Shown: positions 1 through 6,647, numbered from the stretch's first letter. The stretch: 9,872 nt of DNA from SZUA-217 sp964194555 (GCA_964194555.1 CAXMMT010000012.1:1-9872), one strand, 5' to 3'. Notes: a model not told the origin generated them from the letters alone. Numbers and translations: made by a program.

Positions 1-1
1 T

Positions 2-232
2 ATCGACACCGAAGAAGTCGGTCGAGCGGAGATCCGAACCCAGCCAGGATTCTTCGCCCTTAGCGGTGATGGGTTGAGTGTTGGGCGCGATTCAGGCTCG
101 CCCGTTTCTCCTGATTATCGCGATGCATATGAGTTCAGAAACGGTGAGATAGAAAAGGTGGTGGTTGACGTCAGTGGTGATGCTTTTGTCGATCATGAGA
201 AAGAAGCTGTCGCCTGGCTCCTGAGAGATTGA
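2..232 (+). CDS. Arylsulfatase, C-terminal end only (5' truncated by window edge)
   Basis: Reading from base 2 gives 76 residues and then TGA at 230-232. The peptide has the usual end of bacterial arylsulfatases of the alkaline-phosphatase superfamily: a segment reading QPGFFALSGDGLSVGRDSG, a short loop, then a strand GEIEKVVVDVSG followed by a final helix rich in acidic and basic residues (DHEKEAVAWLLRD). These enzymes hydrolyse aryl or sugar sulfate esters using a formylglycine near the N-terminus, which lies outside the window, so catalytic competence cannot be judged. The gene runs convergently towards the truncated regulator on the other strand, whose out-of-frame tail overlaps it by about 60 bases. 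The overlap is a further reason to think that tail is not a natural protein end. Family call is from remembered family ends, not a search. Confidence 0.8.
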   Translation: MDTEEVGRAEIRTQPGFFALSGDGLSVGRDSGSPVSPDYRDAYEFRNGEIEKVVVDVSGDAFVDHEKEAVAWLLRD

Positions 233-794
233 CCCGAACTCGGAGTGCAAGCCGCCCATAACAACCGTACGGTTTGTCAATTCGGGGTGGGGACGCGTTG
301 ATATGGACGCTGTGTGAGCGTCTGTTTTTTGTCGACTTTGGGTTGGATGGTGGGTGGCTTCTCCAGCATGAGCATCCGGGTGCGCCCAACCCGTCCACTC
401 CCCACCTCCGCAGCTCGGGTCGCTGCCTCCTGGGCAATCTCATCCGCCAGGTCGACGTGTTCCGGAGCGAAGGTGAGCGATGCCCATGAAGCTCGACGGC
501 GGCGCTCCCCATCTCCTCGATTACCGCATCTCGTGTTCGTGCCAAGGCGAGCAATGTGACCGCAGCGACGTGCTCACGAACAAGCCGAAACAGTGACGAG
601 GGAGGTACCTCGCGGCGATCGACGAGTCCCAGCTCGACCAGGCTCGGCAACACCCGAGAGGCTTGGGCCAAACTGACGTCGGAGAGACGGGCGATGGTCC
701 GCAGGTTGAGGTCGGCAGTGGTCTCCGCCAACACGGCAAGGACCCGGCCCTGCACGCCAGGGATCACGGCCTGTATGGGACGGACGAAGTCCAT
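171..794 (-). pseudogene. Winged-helix regulator of the wHTH-nucleotidyltransferase family, truncated; chimeric out-of-frame tail
   Basis: The first ~100 residues read as a winged-helix DNA-binding domain: an opening MDFVRPIQAVIPGVQGRVL, a helix-turn-helix around residues 31-60 (LRTIARLSDVSLAQASRVL), and a wing around RREVPPSSLFRL. In actinobacterial proteins with this opening, the domain is normally followed by a nucleotidyltransferase domain beginning with a GSFARGEA-type motif. Here that motif is missing. After residue ~102 (near base 489) the sequence changes to low-complexity Arg/Ser/Pro residues, typical of reading the wrong frame. A different - strand frame across the same bases contains a DUF2293-like segment, listed separately. 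The DNA-binding domain is uninterrupted and has a palindromic operator upstream, so a short regulator may still be made; as a full family member it is broken. No clear Shine-Dalgarno precedes the ATG at 794. Family assignment is from memory. Confidence 0.6.
277..486 (-). pseudogene. DUF2293-like domain remnant
   Basis: A - strand frame different from that of the regulator stays open from the junction near 489 to a TGA at 277-279. Its first ~43 residues (bases 486-358) include FAPEHVDLADEIAQEA and AAEVGSGRVGRTR. The GSGRVGRT core preceded by an Ala/Glu-rich helix is what I recall from DUF2293-containing actinobacterial proteins, where it is normally followed by an Arg/His-rich helix (RHRHT-like). 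Here the expected continuation is lost after the residues MLMLEK, and the remaining ~26 residues look unrelated. There is no plausible start codon, and the segment abuts the regulator fragment directly. I read it as an internal fragment left after deletion. The function of DUF2293 is not known to me. Confidence 0.5.
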
Positions 795-816
795 GCCGGC
801 ATTGTGGACATATCAC

Positions 817-846
817 TCATGAATGGAACAACTATTTCATTCATGA
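817..846. promoter_or_regulatory. Inverted repeat, probable autoregulatory operator
   Basis: TCATGAATG (817-825) is mirrored exactly by CATTCATGA (838-846), with a 12-base centre. Two further pairs inside (AA 827-828 with TT 835-836) make a nearly symmetric 30-bp site. It lies 23-52 bases upstream of the regulator start codon at 794, where a promoter would be. A two-fold symmetric site of this size fits a winged-helix dimer. That it is bound by the adjacent regulator is inference from position and symmetry. Confidence 0.6.
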
Positions 847-909
847 TCGGTAACGACGCATCACTCCGGCACGTAGGCGACAGTAAGGAACGGTTTCAAA
901 GCTCGAAAC

Positions 910-946
910 CCGTATCTTGTCCGTATCTTGTCCGTATCTTGTCCGT
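910..946. repeat. Tandem repeat, 11-bp unit, about 3.4 copies
   Basis: CCGTATCTTGT occurs at 910-920, 921-931 and 932-942 without mismatch, followed by a partial CCGT at 943-946. The unit is not a multiple of three, so it is unlikely to be coding. Perfect copies suggest recent slippage or a set of phased protein-binding sites (11 bp is close to one helical turn). Confidence 0.9.
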
Positions 947-967
947 CAGAGGACGAGAAACACCGCG

Positions 968-987
968 AATCAACCGAAATCAACCGA
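968..987. repeat. Tandem duplication of a 10-bp unit
   Basis: AATCAACCGA is present twice in direct succession (968-977 and 978-987). It is short and may be chance or slippage; it lies only 21 bases after the 11-bp repeat. Confidence 0.7.
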
Positions 988-1054
988 CACGAAAACCCTT
1001 GCTACGTCTCGTTTTTCGGCGATTCATCCTGGTCAGTGGAGCCCTTCGAGAAGT

Positions 1055-1096
1055 TTCCCAAACCGGGTGTCGGAGGTTCGAGTCATCCCGAGGGCG
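1055..1096 (+). other. tRNA-Gly(CCC)-like 3' half without a 5' half (possible attachment-site remnant)
   Basis: The bases fit tRNA positions 32-73 in order: loop TTCCCAA (1055-1061, anticodon CCC), 3' anticodon strand ACCGG (1062-1066), 5-base variable loop GTGTC, T-stem GGAGG, T-loop TTCGAGT, return strand CATCC (one mismatch with the stem), then CGAGGGC and G as the acceptor 3' strand. The sequence upstream does not supply the matching 5' anticodon strand (only two of five pairs form), D-arm or acceptor partner, so it is not a functional tRNA. Elements integrating into tRNA genes leave such 3' halves at one end. That origin is inferred, and no integrase is in the window. Confidence 0.4.
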
Positions 1097-1180
1097 CCGG
1101 CGCCAAGCCCGTCTCGTGGGCTGTCGCGGAGCGCTGACAACCCACCGAGAGGGGTACGACCTGCGTAGGGCGGCTCTGAG

Positions 1181-2293
1181 CTACTCGCCGCCTTCCTTCA
1201 GTTCGATATCACGATGCGAGTAGCCGTCGCCATCGGTATCCGAATCAGCGAGATTGGCGATAGCCTTCTCTGCAAGATCCGTCCGATAGGCATCATCCGA
1301 AACATTCACACCCTGGAGATCAGGTATCTCCGCGGTGGCGATCTCGACTGTCTGGTTCCAGAGATTGACATTCATCACACCGATGCCATTGGTCGCCGGG
1401 AAGATCAGACCCAGGATCTCATTCAACTGCCACTCCTGATGTCCCGCGGGCAGAGTCGATCCATTGTCGAGGACCACGTCGACACAGTCGCCGAAGTTGT
1501 CCAGACAGTGGATCCAGCCCTGGAACGACGCGGTGAGGAACCGGACGGCGATGTCCTCGTTGCCCGTCTCGGCAATCCACTCGGCATTGACCCAAACCGC
1601 ATCTTGAAGCATTGCCGTTCCGACATCGTTGAAGTCGATGACGTTCAGATCCTCAGGCTGATACAGCTCACCCGTATCGGGGTTGATCGTCTCCAACACC
1701 TGGGCGTACTCGTTGTAGATCATCGCCTCGGCAGCATCTATCTCACCGTTGAGCAGGGCATTCATGGTGAAGTCCTGACCGATCAATTCGACATCCTCAA
1801 CACCGAACTTGGAGATAGCCGCGGTCAACTCGAACTCGTTGCCGAAGCCCCAGTTCCCGACTTTCTTCCCGGCCCAGTCCGCGGGAGTTTCGATACCAGA
1901 GTCGGCAAACGAAACCTCGAGAGTTCCCGAGCGTTCGAACACCTGGGCGATGTTGACGATGTCGGCGCCGCCCTCACGGGAAACCAGTGCCTTGGGCACC
2001 CAGGCCAAACCGAACTCAGCGCCACCAGTAGCGAGAACCTGCTGAGGCACGATGTCGACCCCACCCTCGAGGATCTCGACGTCGAGACACTGATCTGCGT
2101 AAAAACCGTTATCGAGGGCGACGTAGTAGCCGGCGAACTGAGACTGGGCGAACCACTGCAATTGCAGAGTCACCTCGTCTACCTCATCACATCCCTCGAC
2201 GCCTGCTCCCCCGTCGTCACCACCACAAGCTGCTACGACCATTGCAAAAGCGGCAAGCCCGAAGACGTATCGTCCCCATAGCGTCGACTTCAT
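1181..2293 (-). CDS. ABC importer substrate-binding lipoprotein, NMT1/SsuA/ThiY-like
   Basis: This 370-residue protein has a lipoprotein signal peptide: a basic start, a hydrophobic stretch at ~8-20, and lipobox VAAC with the acylated Cys at 23, followed by a Gly/Asp linker. The mature part begins with LQLQWFAQSQFAGYYVALDNGFY, the hallmark opening of the NMT1/THI5-like periplasmic-binding family. A later segment (ETPADWAGKKVG) is the usual start of the second lobe. It should capture a small solute outside the membrane and deliver it to the two permeases encoded just upstream in the operon. The family binds pyrimidine thiamine precursors, riboflavin, sulfonates, nitrate and others; I cannot choose among them. 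Start choice is firm: AAGGAGG at 2299-2305 lies 5 bases before the ATG. It is last in the operon, 77 bases after permease B, with its own strong ribosome site. Confidence 0.85.
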   Translation of the reverse strand: MKSTLWGRYVFGLAAFAMVVAACGGDDGGAGVEGCDEVDEVTLQLQWFAQSQFAGYYVALDNGFYADQCLDVEILEGGVDIVPQQVLATGGAEFGLAWVPKALVSREGGADIVNIAQVFERSGTLEVSFADSGIETPADWAGKKVGNWGFGNEFELTAAISKFGVEDVELIGQDFTMNALLNGEIDAAEAMIYNEYAQVLETINPDTGELYQPEDLNVIDFNDVGTAMLQDAVWVNAEWIAETGNEDIAVRFLTASFQGWIHCLDNFGDCVDVVLDNGSTLPAGHQEWQLNEILGLIFPATNGIGVMNVNLWNQTVEIATAEIPDLQGVNVSDDAYRTDLAEKAIANLADSDTDGDGYSHRDIELKEGGE

Positions 2294-2370
2294 GCGTTCC
2301 TCCTTATCGAACTTGGACGTGAACCATATCCGGGGACCCGTCCTATTGGCGCAGAGTGGGAAAAAGGTTC

Positions 2371-3243
2371 CTATTCCCCGGCTCGGAGCGATACATGCCA
2401 GGGCATGAACAGGCGCTCTGCGCCGAGAATCAACACATAGAAGGTCACACCGAGAATCGAAGCCACCAGGATCGCCGCCCAGGCATCAGGGAACTGAAAG
2501 AGGTTCGCCCGATTGATGATGTACTGGCCGAGAACGTCCTGAGGGCCTCCGAAGTACTCGGCAACGATCGCAGCAATCAACGACAGTGCACTGGCGACCT
2601 TGAGGGAGGCAAATAGGAACGGAAGGGCATGAGGGATCCTCACCCGGCGCATCGTCTCGGTCGGAGTCGCAGCGACCGACCGCATCAACTCGAGCTCAGA
2701 TGGATCTACCTCCAGCAGACCCCGCGTGGTGTTGATCATCACCGGAAAGTAGACCACCACCGCGACCACAGCCATCTTCGAGAGGGGACTTGTGATGGAG
2801 AACCAATTATTGAAGATCGGAGCCAATGCAATAATCGGCGTGGCGTTAGCCGAAATTGCGATCGGAAGCATGCCTTCCCGAAAACCCACCCAGCGCGCCG
2901 CGGCCAACGAAGTGAGCAGGGCAGCCGATACCCCGATGATGAATCCGCCCACTGCTTCGAAGAGGGTCTTGAACCCGGCACCCCACACCACATCCCATGT
3001 CTCGATGAAGCTCGAGATGATCTCGCTCGGCTTGGGCAACACAAATGTCTCGATTCCAAAGAGACGGGTGAGGCCTTCCCAAAGGAGGATCACCACGAGA
3101 AAAGACACCAGCGCAGGCAGGTATTTGCCACCAAATTTCCGTATCGCCGCAGGCCCTCGACCACCGACGGGAACATCCCCCTCAAAGGCGCTCAGAACAT
3201 CCGTCTCATGACTCTCCCGAATGATGTGGTCTCGCTCGGTCAT
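2371..3243 (-). CDS. ABC importer permease (permease B), BPD_transp_1 family
   Basis: A 290-residue inner-membrane protein. After a ~40-residue polar N-terminus come about six hydrophobic segments (starting near 42-58, 97-117, 126-145, 157-171, 214-231 and 258-275). The cytoplasmic EAA loop that docks on the ATPase is at ~185-215 (ELMRSVAATPTETMRRVRIP, with LPFLFASLKVA after it). The ending ERLFMPWH is common in NMT1/TauC/SsuC-type permeases. It starts within an ATGA overlap with the ATPase stop and has a purine-rich ribosome site (AGGGGAGAG) upstream, so translation is probably coupled. It differs clearly from permease A, so the transporter most likely has a heterodimeric membrane channel. 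Confidence 0.85.
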   Translation of the reverse strand: MTERDHIIRESHETDVLSAFEGDVPVGGRGPAAIRKFGGKYLPALVSFLVVILLWEGLTRLFGIETFVLPKPSEIISSFIETWDVVWGAGFKTLFEAVGGFIIGVSAALLTSLAAARWVGFREGMLPIAISANATPIIALAPIFNNWFSITSPLSKMAVVAVVVYFPVMINTTRGLLEVDPSELELMRSVAATPTETMRRVRIPHALPFLFASLKVASALSLIAAIVAEYFGGPQDVLGQYIINRANLFQFPDAWAAILVASILGVTFYVLILGAERLFMPWHVSLRAGE

Positions 3244-4010
3244 GACTCTCCCCTGCGCAGCGCCTCGCGGACCTCGGTGATCAGCTCGAAGTATCGTGGA
3301 CTCTCCCGGGTACTCAGATCGCGTTCTGGCGGCAGGTCGATAGCGATCTCACTGCTGATTCTCCCCGGTCGCGGTGTCATCACCAGAACCCTCCTGGAGA
3401 GGAACACGGCTTCGGGTATCGAGTGGGTCACGAACACCACCGAAATCCCGGTCTCCCCCCAGAGTCTGAGCACTTCTTGCTGCATCAGCTCTCGGGTCAT
3501 CTCGTCTAGTGCTCCAAAAGGCTCGTCCATCAACAACAGCGAAGGCTGAAAGGCCAGAGCCCGGGCGATCGCCACCCGCTGCTGCATGCCGCCCGAGAGT
3601 TGCCAGGGATAGTGATCGGCGAACGAGTCGAGCTGGACCAAGTCGAGCATCTCCTCAGCCCGTCTCGACCTTTCCTCTGCTGCGAAATCCATGATCTCCA
3701 AGGGCAGCTCGACATTCTTGCGAACGGTTCGCCAGTCGAGGAGAGTTGCCGACTGGAAGACCATGCCGTAGTCACGATCGAGCCGGGCCTGGGATGGCGT
3801 TTTGGCGTTGACGAGCAACTCCCCAGAAGTCGGCTCGAGAAGGTCGGCGACGAGACGGAGAAGAGTCGACTTGCCACATCCTGAGGGGCCGATCAACGAA
3901 ACGAAATCACCGGTCTCCATCACCAGATCGATGTCGGCCAGGGCCTGAACGGCGTCGACGCCGCTGCCAAAGACCTTTCCCACTCCACGAGCATCCACGA
4001 CCATGGTCAC
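3240..4010 (-). CDS. ABC importer ATP-binding protein, NitT/TauT type
   Basis: A 256-residue ATPase with every expected motif: Walker A GPSGCGKST (41-49), Q-loop Gln86, signature LSGGMQQR (138-145), Walker B LLLMDEP with catalytic Glu163, D-loop GALD, and switch His196 in VTHSIPEA. As a homodimer it would power import through permeases A and B. The start is GTG at 4010, overlapping the permease A stop in GTGA, with GAGGAGG at 4019-4025 as ribosome site; an ATG two codons later is possible but less well spaced. The C-terminal ~45 residues carry the RPGRISSEIAIDLPPERD segment typical of SsuB/TauB/ThiZ-like ATPases rather than a separate regulatory domain. Substrate cannot be inferred from this subunit. 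Confidence 0.9.
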   Translation of the reverse strand: MTMVVDARGVGKVFGSGVDAVQALADIDLVMETGDFVSLIGPSGCGKSTLLRLVADLLEPTSGELLVNAKTPSQARLDRDYGMVFQSATLLDWRTVRKNVELPLEIMDFAAEERSRRAEEMLDLVQLDSFADHYPWQLSGGMQQRVAIARALAFQPSLLLMDEPFGALDEMTRELMQQEVLRLWGETGISVVFVTHSIPEAVFLSRRVLVMTPRPGRISSEIAIDLPPERDLSTRESPRYFELITEVREALRRGES

Positions 4011-4867
4011 GTCGACTGCCTCCTCGTAGCGGCGACGAGACGATGCTCCACCAGCGTGACCGCACCCACAAAGACCATCCCGGCGAGCCCGGCGATGATC
4101 ACGGAGGCGAACAGCTTCTCCGGAGCCGCGGTGAACTGCTGTGAGAACTGGAGCAGGTCACGTCCCAATCCTCCCCTGAAACCGGCGGGCAGTTCACCGA
4201 CGATGGCACCGATCACGCTGGCAGCGGCAGAGACTTTCAGCGCAGTGAAGATGTAGGGCATCGCCGCGGGTACCTGGAGTTTCCACAGTGTCTCCCGGGG
4301 CGAGCTTGCATAGGACCGCATCAACTCGACCGTCGTCGGTTGTGGTGAGCGCAGCCCCCGCATGGTGTTGATCACGACCGGGAAGAAGGTCAGATAGGCG
4401 GCAATTATCGAGACCGTCAACCATTGGGGGATGTCGAGCTTGCCGCCCCAGACCACCACCATCGGAGCGATGGCCAGAATGGGCACGGTCTGGGAAGCGA
4501 CCACGTAGGGCATAAACGCTCTCTCGGCGGTCCGCGATCGGACGAAGAACACGCCAAGCCAGAACCCGATCGACCCACCGATGAGGAACCCGACCAAGGC
4601 CTCCCTCAGGGTGAAGATGGCAGCCTTCACCTCGACAAAGAGGAGAATCGGGCCATTCCGCTGGGCTGGTTGGAACAATGCGCCGACTATGTCCCAGGTG
4701 TGAGGCAAGACCCGGTCGGAGGGGTCCACCGGCTCGGTCCACTCCAGGGCAGTCCAAACGAACTTGTACCCCTCCCAAAGACCGACGAAAACGACGATCA
4801 GAGTCAGGATGGAGAGCCCACCCCAGACGAATCTCGATGATGACGTCTTCCCGGCGGGTTCGCTCAT
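4007..4867 (-). CDS. ABC importer permease (permease A), BPD_transp_1 family
   Basis: A 286-residue membrane protein, first gene of the importer operon. Hydrophobic segments appear near 16-35, 85-110, 120-140, 150-168, 212-224 and 254-273. The EAA loop lies at ~181-210 (ELMRSYASSPRETLWKLQVP). A periplasmic stretch of ~40 residues between the first two segments (WTEPVDPSDRVLP) is the usual position of the substrate-side entry loop. It overlaps the ATPase start by four bases. There is no Shine-Dalgarno close to the ATG at 4867: an AGGAGG lies about 27 bases upstream, too far to serve it. A TAGGCT hexamer ending 9 bases before the ATG could be the -10 of a leaderless transcript, which is common in actinobacteria; that is tentative. 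Confidence 0.82.
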   Translation of the reverse strand: MSEPAGKTSSSRFVWGGLSILTLIVVFVGLWEGYKFVWTALEWTEPVDPSDRVLPHTWDIVGALFQPAQRNGPILLFVEVKAAIFTLREALVGFLIGGSIGFWLGVFFVRSRTAERAFMPYVVASQTVPILAIAPMVVVWGGKLDIPQWLTVSIIAAYLTFFPVVINTMRGLRSPQPTTVELMRSYASSPRETLWKLQVPAAMPYIFTALKVSAAASVIGAIVGELPAGFRGGLGRDLLQFSQQFTAAPEKLFASVIIAGLAGMVFVGAVTLVEHRLVAATRRQST

Positions 4868-4983
4868 GGCGGCGAAAGCCTAACCGGGGAGAACTGCCTC
4901 CTGGAGTCGGGCTCTCCTCTTCGTCCGCGTCGGATTCACAGCACGCCGACTCCACAGCAGACAGAGCATGCCGATACTGTCGT
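4868..4983. promoter_or_regulatory. Divergent promoter region between the importer operon and the phosphodiesterase gene
   Basis: 116 bases separate the two divergent starts, so promoters for both directions must lie here or inside the genes. On the - strand TAGGCT at 4877-4882 is a possible -10 for a leaderless permease A mRNA. I see no convincing -35 box, no palindromic operator and no riboswitch-like structure. No Shine-Dalgarno precedes the ATG at 4984, so the + strand gene may also be leaderless. Location is supported by gene layout; the exact elements are weak. Confidence 0.4.
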
Positions 4984-5778
4984 ATGGCCAACATCATCGC
5001 CCACAGGGGCGCACGAAGCCTCGCACCGGAGAACACTCTCGTTGCTGCCCGCAAGGCACATGCGGTCGGTGCCGACCTGTGGGAGACAGACGTCGCTGTC
5101 ACAGCCGACGACCAGCTGGTGCTGATGCACGACGACTCGATGATGCGGACAACCGACGTCGCAGACAGATTTCCCGACCGCATCCCCTCACCTTTCTCCA
5201 CGTACACCCTGGCCGAGATCCGATCACTCGATGCCGGCTCTTGGTTCGAACGCGACGACCCGTTCGGACAGATCGCCAACAACGCTGTCGAGCCCACGGA
5301 CCTCGCAACCTATCCGGGGTCGAAGGTCCCCACGCTTCGGGAGGCCTTCGAGCTGACACTCGAGCTGGACTGGTTCGTCAACCTCGAACTCAAGGCCCAA
5401 CCCGCACCCAAGGACTCTTTCGACCTCGTGAGCGCTGTCCTTGCTGTAGCTGAAGAGGTGGGGATTGGACCCGAACATCTCCTGTTTTCATCTGCACAGC
5501 ACGAATGGCTCAAGGCCGCGAAGCAGCGCGAGCCCTCCTTCGAGGTTCAGGCCATCCTGGGGCTGTTCCCTCAGGACGCCATCGACTTCAGTGATCCGTT
5601 CTTCGACACCTTCAACCCTCGATACACGCGCCTGACGATCGAACAGATCAAGACGGTCCTTGTCTCGGGGATCAAGCTCAACCCCTACACTGTCAACGAT
5701 CCGGCAACCATCGTTCGGCTCGTCGACATCGGTATCACGGGTTTCATCACGGACTTCCCACAGCGAGGAGCTCGGTGA
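4984..5778 (+). CDS. Glycerophosphodiester phosphodiesterase (GDPD family)
   Basis: A 264-residue cytoplasmic protein (no signal peptide) with the GDPD TIM-barrel motifs in order: HRGA with catalytic His7 and Arg8, APENT with metal-ligand Glu16, ETDV with Glu34 and Asp36, MHDD with catalytic His49, NLELK with Glu135 and Lys137, LNPYTVND at 233-239, and a final GITGFITDFP. These enzymes split glycerophosphodiesters into sn-glycerol-3-phosphate and an alcohol; some members act on other phosphodiesters or lysophospholipids. The frame is open upstream to 4678, but that extension is Arg/Ser-rich and overlaps permease A. The ATG at 4984, directly before ANIIAHRGA, matches the family start. The stop overlaps the next start (GTGA), so the two proteins are probably made together. 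It is divergent from the importer. Confidence 0.88.
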   Translation: MANIIAHRGARSLAPENTLVAARKAHAVGADLWETDVAVTADDQLVLMHDDSMMRTTDVADRFPDRIPSPFSTYTLAEIRSLDAGSWFERDDPFGQIANNAVEPTDLATYPGSKVPTLREAFELTLELDWFVNLELKAQPAPKDSFDLVSAVLAVAEEVGIGPEHLLFSSAQHEWLKAAKQREPSFEVQAILGLFPQDAIDFSDPFFDTFNPRYTRLTIEQIKTVLVSGIKLNPYTVNDPATIVRLVDIGITGFITDFPQRGAR

Positions 5779-6647
5779 CATCTTCACCTACAACCACAGC
5801 ACCGCACCGATTCTGCATCGTCAACTGCTATCCGGCTGTGAGCCGAGAAAACTTCGATCGAGCCGACGTTGGTCACCCCCATTTCATGTTCAAGGACTTC
5901 CTACGCCGGGAGGCTCCTAACGCGACCAGCAATGTCGTCTATGTGGCTGACCCGGAATTCTCCCTGCCGGCCGGCAGTTCGATCGACGACTTCGCTGGGT
6001 TCATCTGGACCGGATCGGACCTCACCGTCTATCACACGGATGACTCGCGTGTTGCCGCGCAGATCAGCTTCGCGCGCGAACTCATGCACGAGGGGGCGGC
6101 CAGTTGGGGGAGCTGCTGGGGCATCCAGTTGGCATCACTGGTGGGCGGAGGCGATGTAGCGATGAACCCTCGAGGCCGCGAGTGGGGTATTGCTCGCGAC
6201 ATCGAGCTGACCGAAGCCGGGCGAACATCGCCGATGCTGGCGGGAAAGCCAGCCGTATTCGACGGGTTCATCATGCATCTCGATGAGGTTACGCTTTTGC
6301 CCGAAAGCACACCCTCGCTTGCCACCAACACGCACACCCTTGTGCAGGCCGCTGTTATCGAGGAGGGCGCTGGCTCATTCTGGAGCACGCAGTATCACCC
6401 CGAATACAATCTATATGAGATGGGTCGTCTTATCGCTGCGAGGGCCGAGGCCCTGGTCCGGGAAGGCCTGTTCCCCGACGAAGCATCGGTTGCCGTCTAC
6501 GCAGCCAAGATGATAGGGCTCGCTGCCGACCCGGACTCGACAGAGCTGAGGGAGGAGCTCGGTGTCGGCGATGACCTCATCGACCCAAGGCTCCGAGAGA
6601 TCGAGCTGCGCAACTGGCTACGGTTCATCGACTCACGAACTGCGTAG
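5775..6647 (+). CDS. Class I glutamine-amidotransferase-like protein (GMP synthase GATase/YfeJ-like)
   Basis: A 290-residue stand-alone domain with a complete class I triad: nucleophile Cys114 in GSCWGIQLA, and His208 and Glu210 in QYHPE. The opening (HRFCIVNCYP) is the first strand of the flavodoxin-like fold. A C-terminal extension of ~75 residues after the triad is mostly helical and not part of the minimal domain. No synthetase partner is encoded next to it, so it may act alone, for example as a gamma-glutamyl hydrolase, rather than donate ammonia; that is inference. The start is GTG at 5775 within a GTGA overlap with the phosphodiesterase stop, and AGGAG at 5766-5770 supports it. It converges on the ergothioneine operon, whose end is 52 bases away. 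The specific substrate is unknown. Confidence 0.8.
   Translation: MTSSPTTTAPHRFCIVNCYPAVSRENFDRADVGHPHFMFKDFLRREAPNATSNVVYVADPEFSLPAGSSIDDFAGFIWTGSDLTVYHTDDSRVAAQISFARELMHEGAASWGSCWGIQLASLVGGGDVAMNPRGREWGIARDIELTEAGRTSPMLAGKPAVFDGFIMHLDEVTLLPESTPSLATNTHTLVQAAVIEEGAGSFWSTQYHPEYNLYEMGRLIAARAEALVREGLFPDEASVAVYAAKMIGLAADPDSTELREELGVGDDLIDPRLREIELRNWLRFIDSRTA

Larger units (their letters stand above)
847..1180. other. Gene-free stretch with short repeats and a tRNA-like remnant
   Basis: No frame in this stretch gives a protein I recognise. It holds a small inverted repeat (GGTTTC 892-897 with GAAACC 905-910), the 11-bp and 10-bp tandem repeats, a tRNA-like 3' half, and a 12-bp self-complementary GGCGCCGGCGCC at 1093-1104. 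It lies between the regulator operator and the end of the transporter operon. No hairpin followed by a T-run that would serve as an obvious terminator for the transporter operon is visible. Confidence 0.6.

Noticed and set aside
910..946. CRISPR-like array
   Set aside because: Units are only 11 bp and directly adjacent, with no spacers and no cas genes.
1093..1104. Self-complementary GGCGCCGGCGCC as terminator of the importer operon
   Set aside because: It has no loop and no T-run on the - strand and overlaps the tRNA-like segment; such GC palindromes arise easily in this base composition.
1214..2281. Long + strand open frame (355 codons) opposite the binding-protein gene
   Set aside because: It is the mirror of a well-supported lipoprotein gene with signal peptide and ribosome site. 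Its translation has no recognisable domain, and its length follows from GC-rich codon use on the other strand.
4678..4983. N-terminal extension of the phosphodiesterase from 4678
   Set aside because: The extra ~100 residues are Arg/Ser-rich, overlap permease A and precede a perfect family start at 4984.
4868..4983. TPP or other riboswitch in front of the importer operon
   Set aside because: The 116-base gap shows no conserved riboswitch core that I can recognise on the - strand and is already shared with a divergent promoter.
4194..5297. Long - strand open frame across permease A and the phosphodiesterase
   Set aside because: It runs opposite the GDPD motifs and in another frame of permease A; composition is Arg/Ser/Cys-rich, as expected for a shadow.
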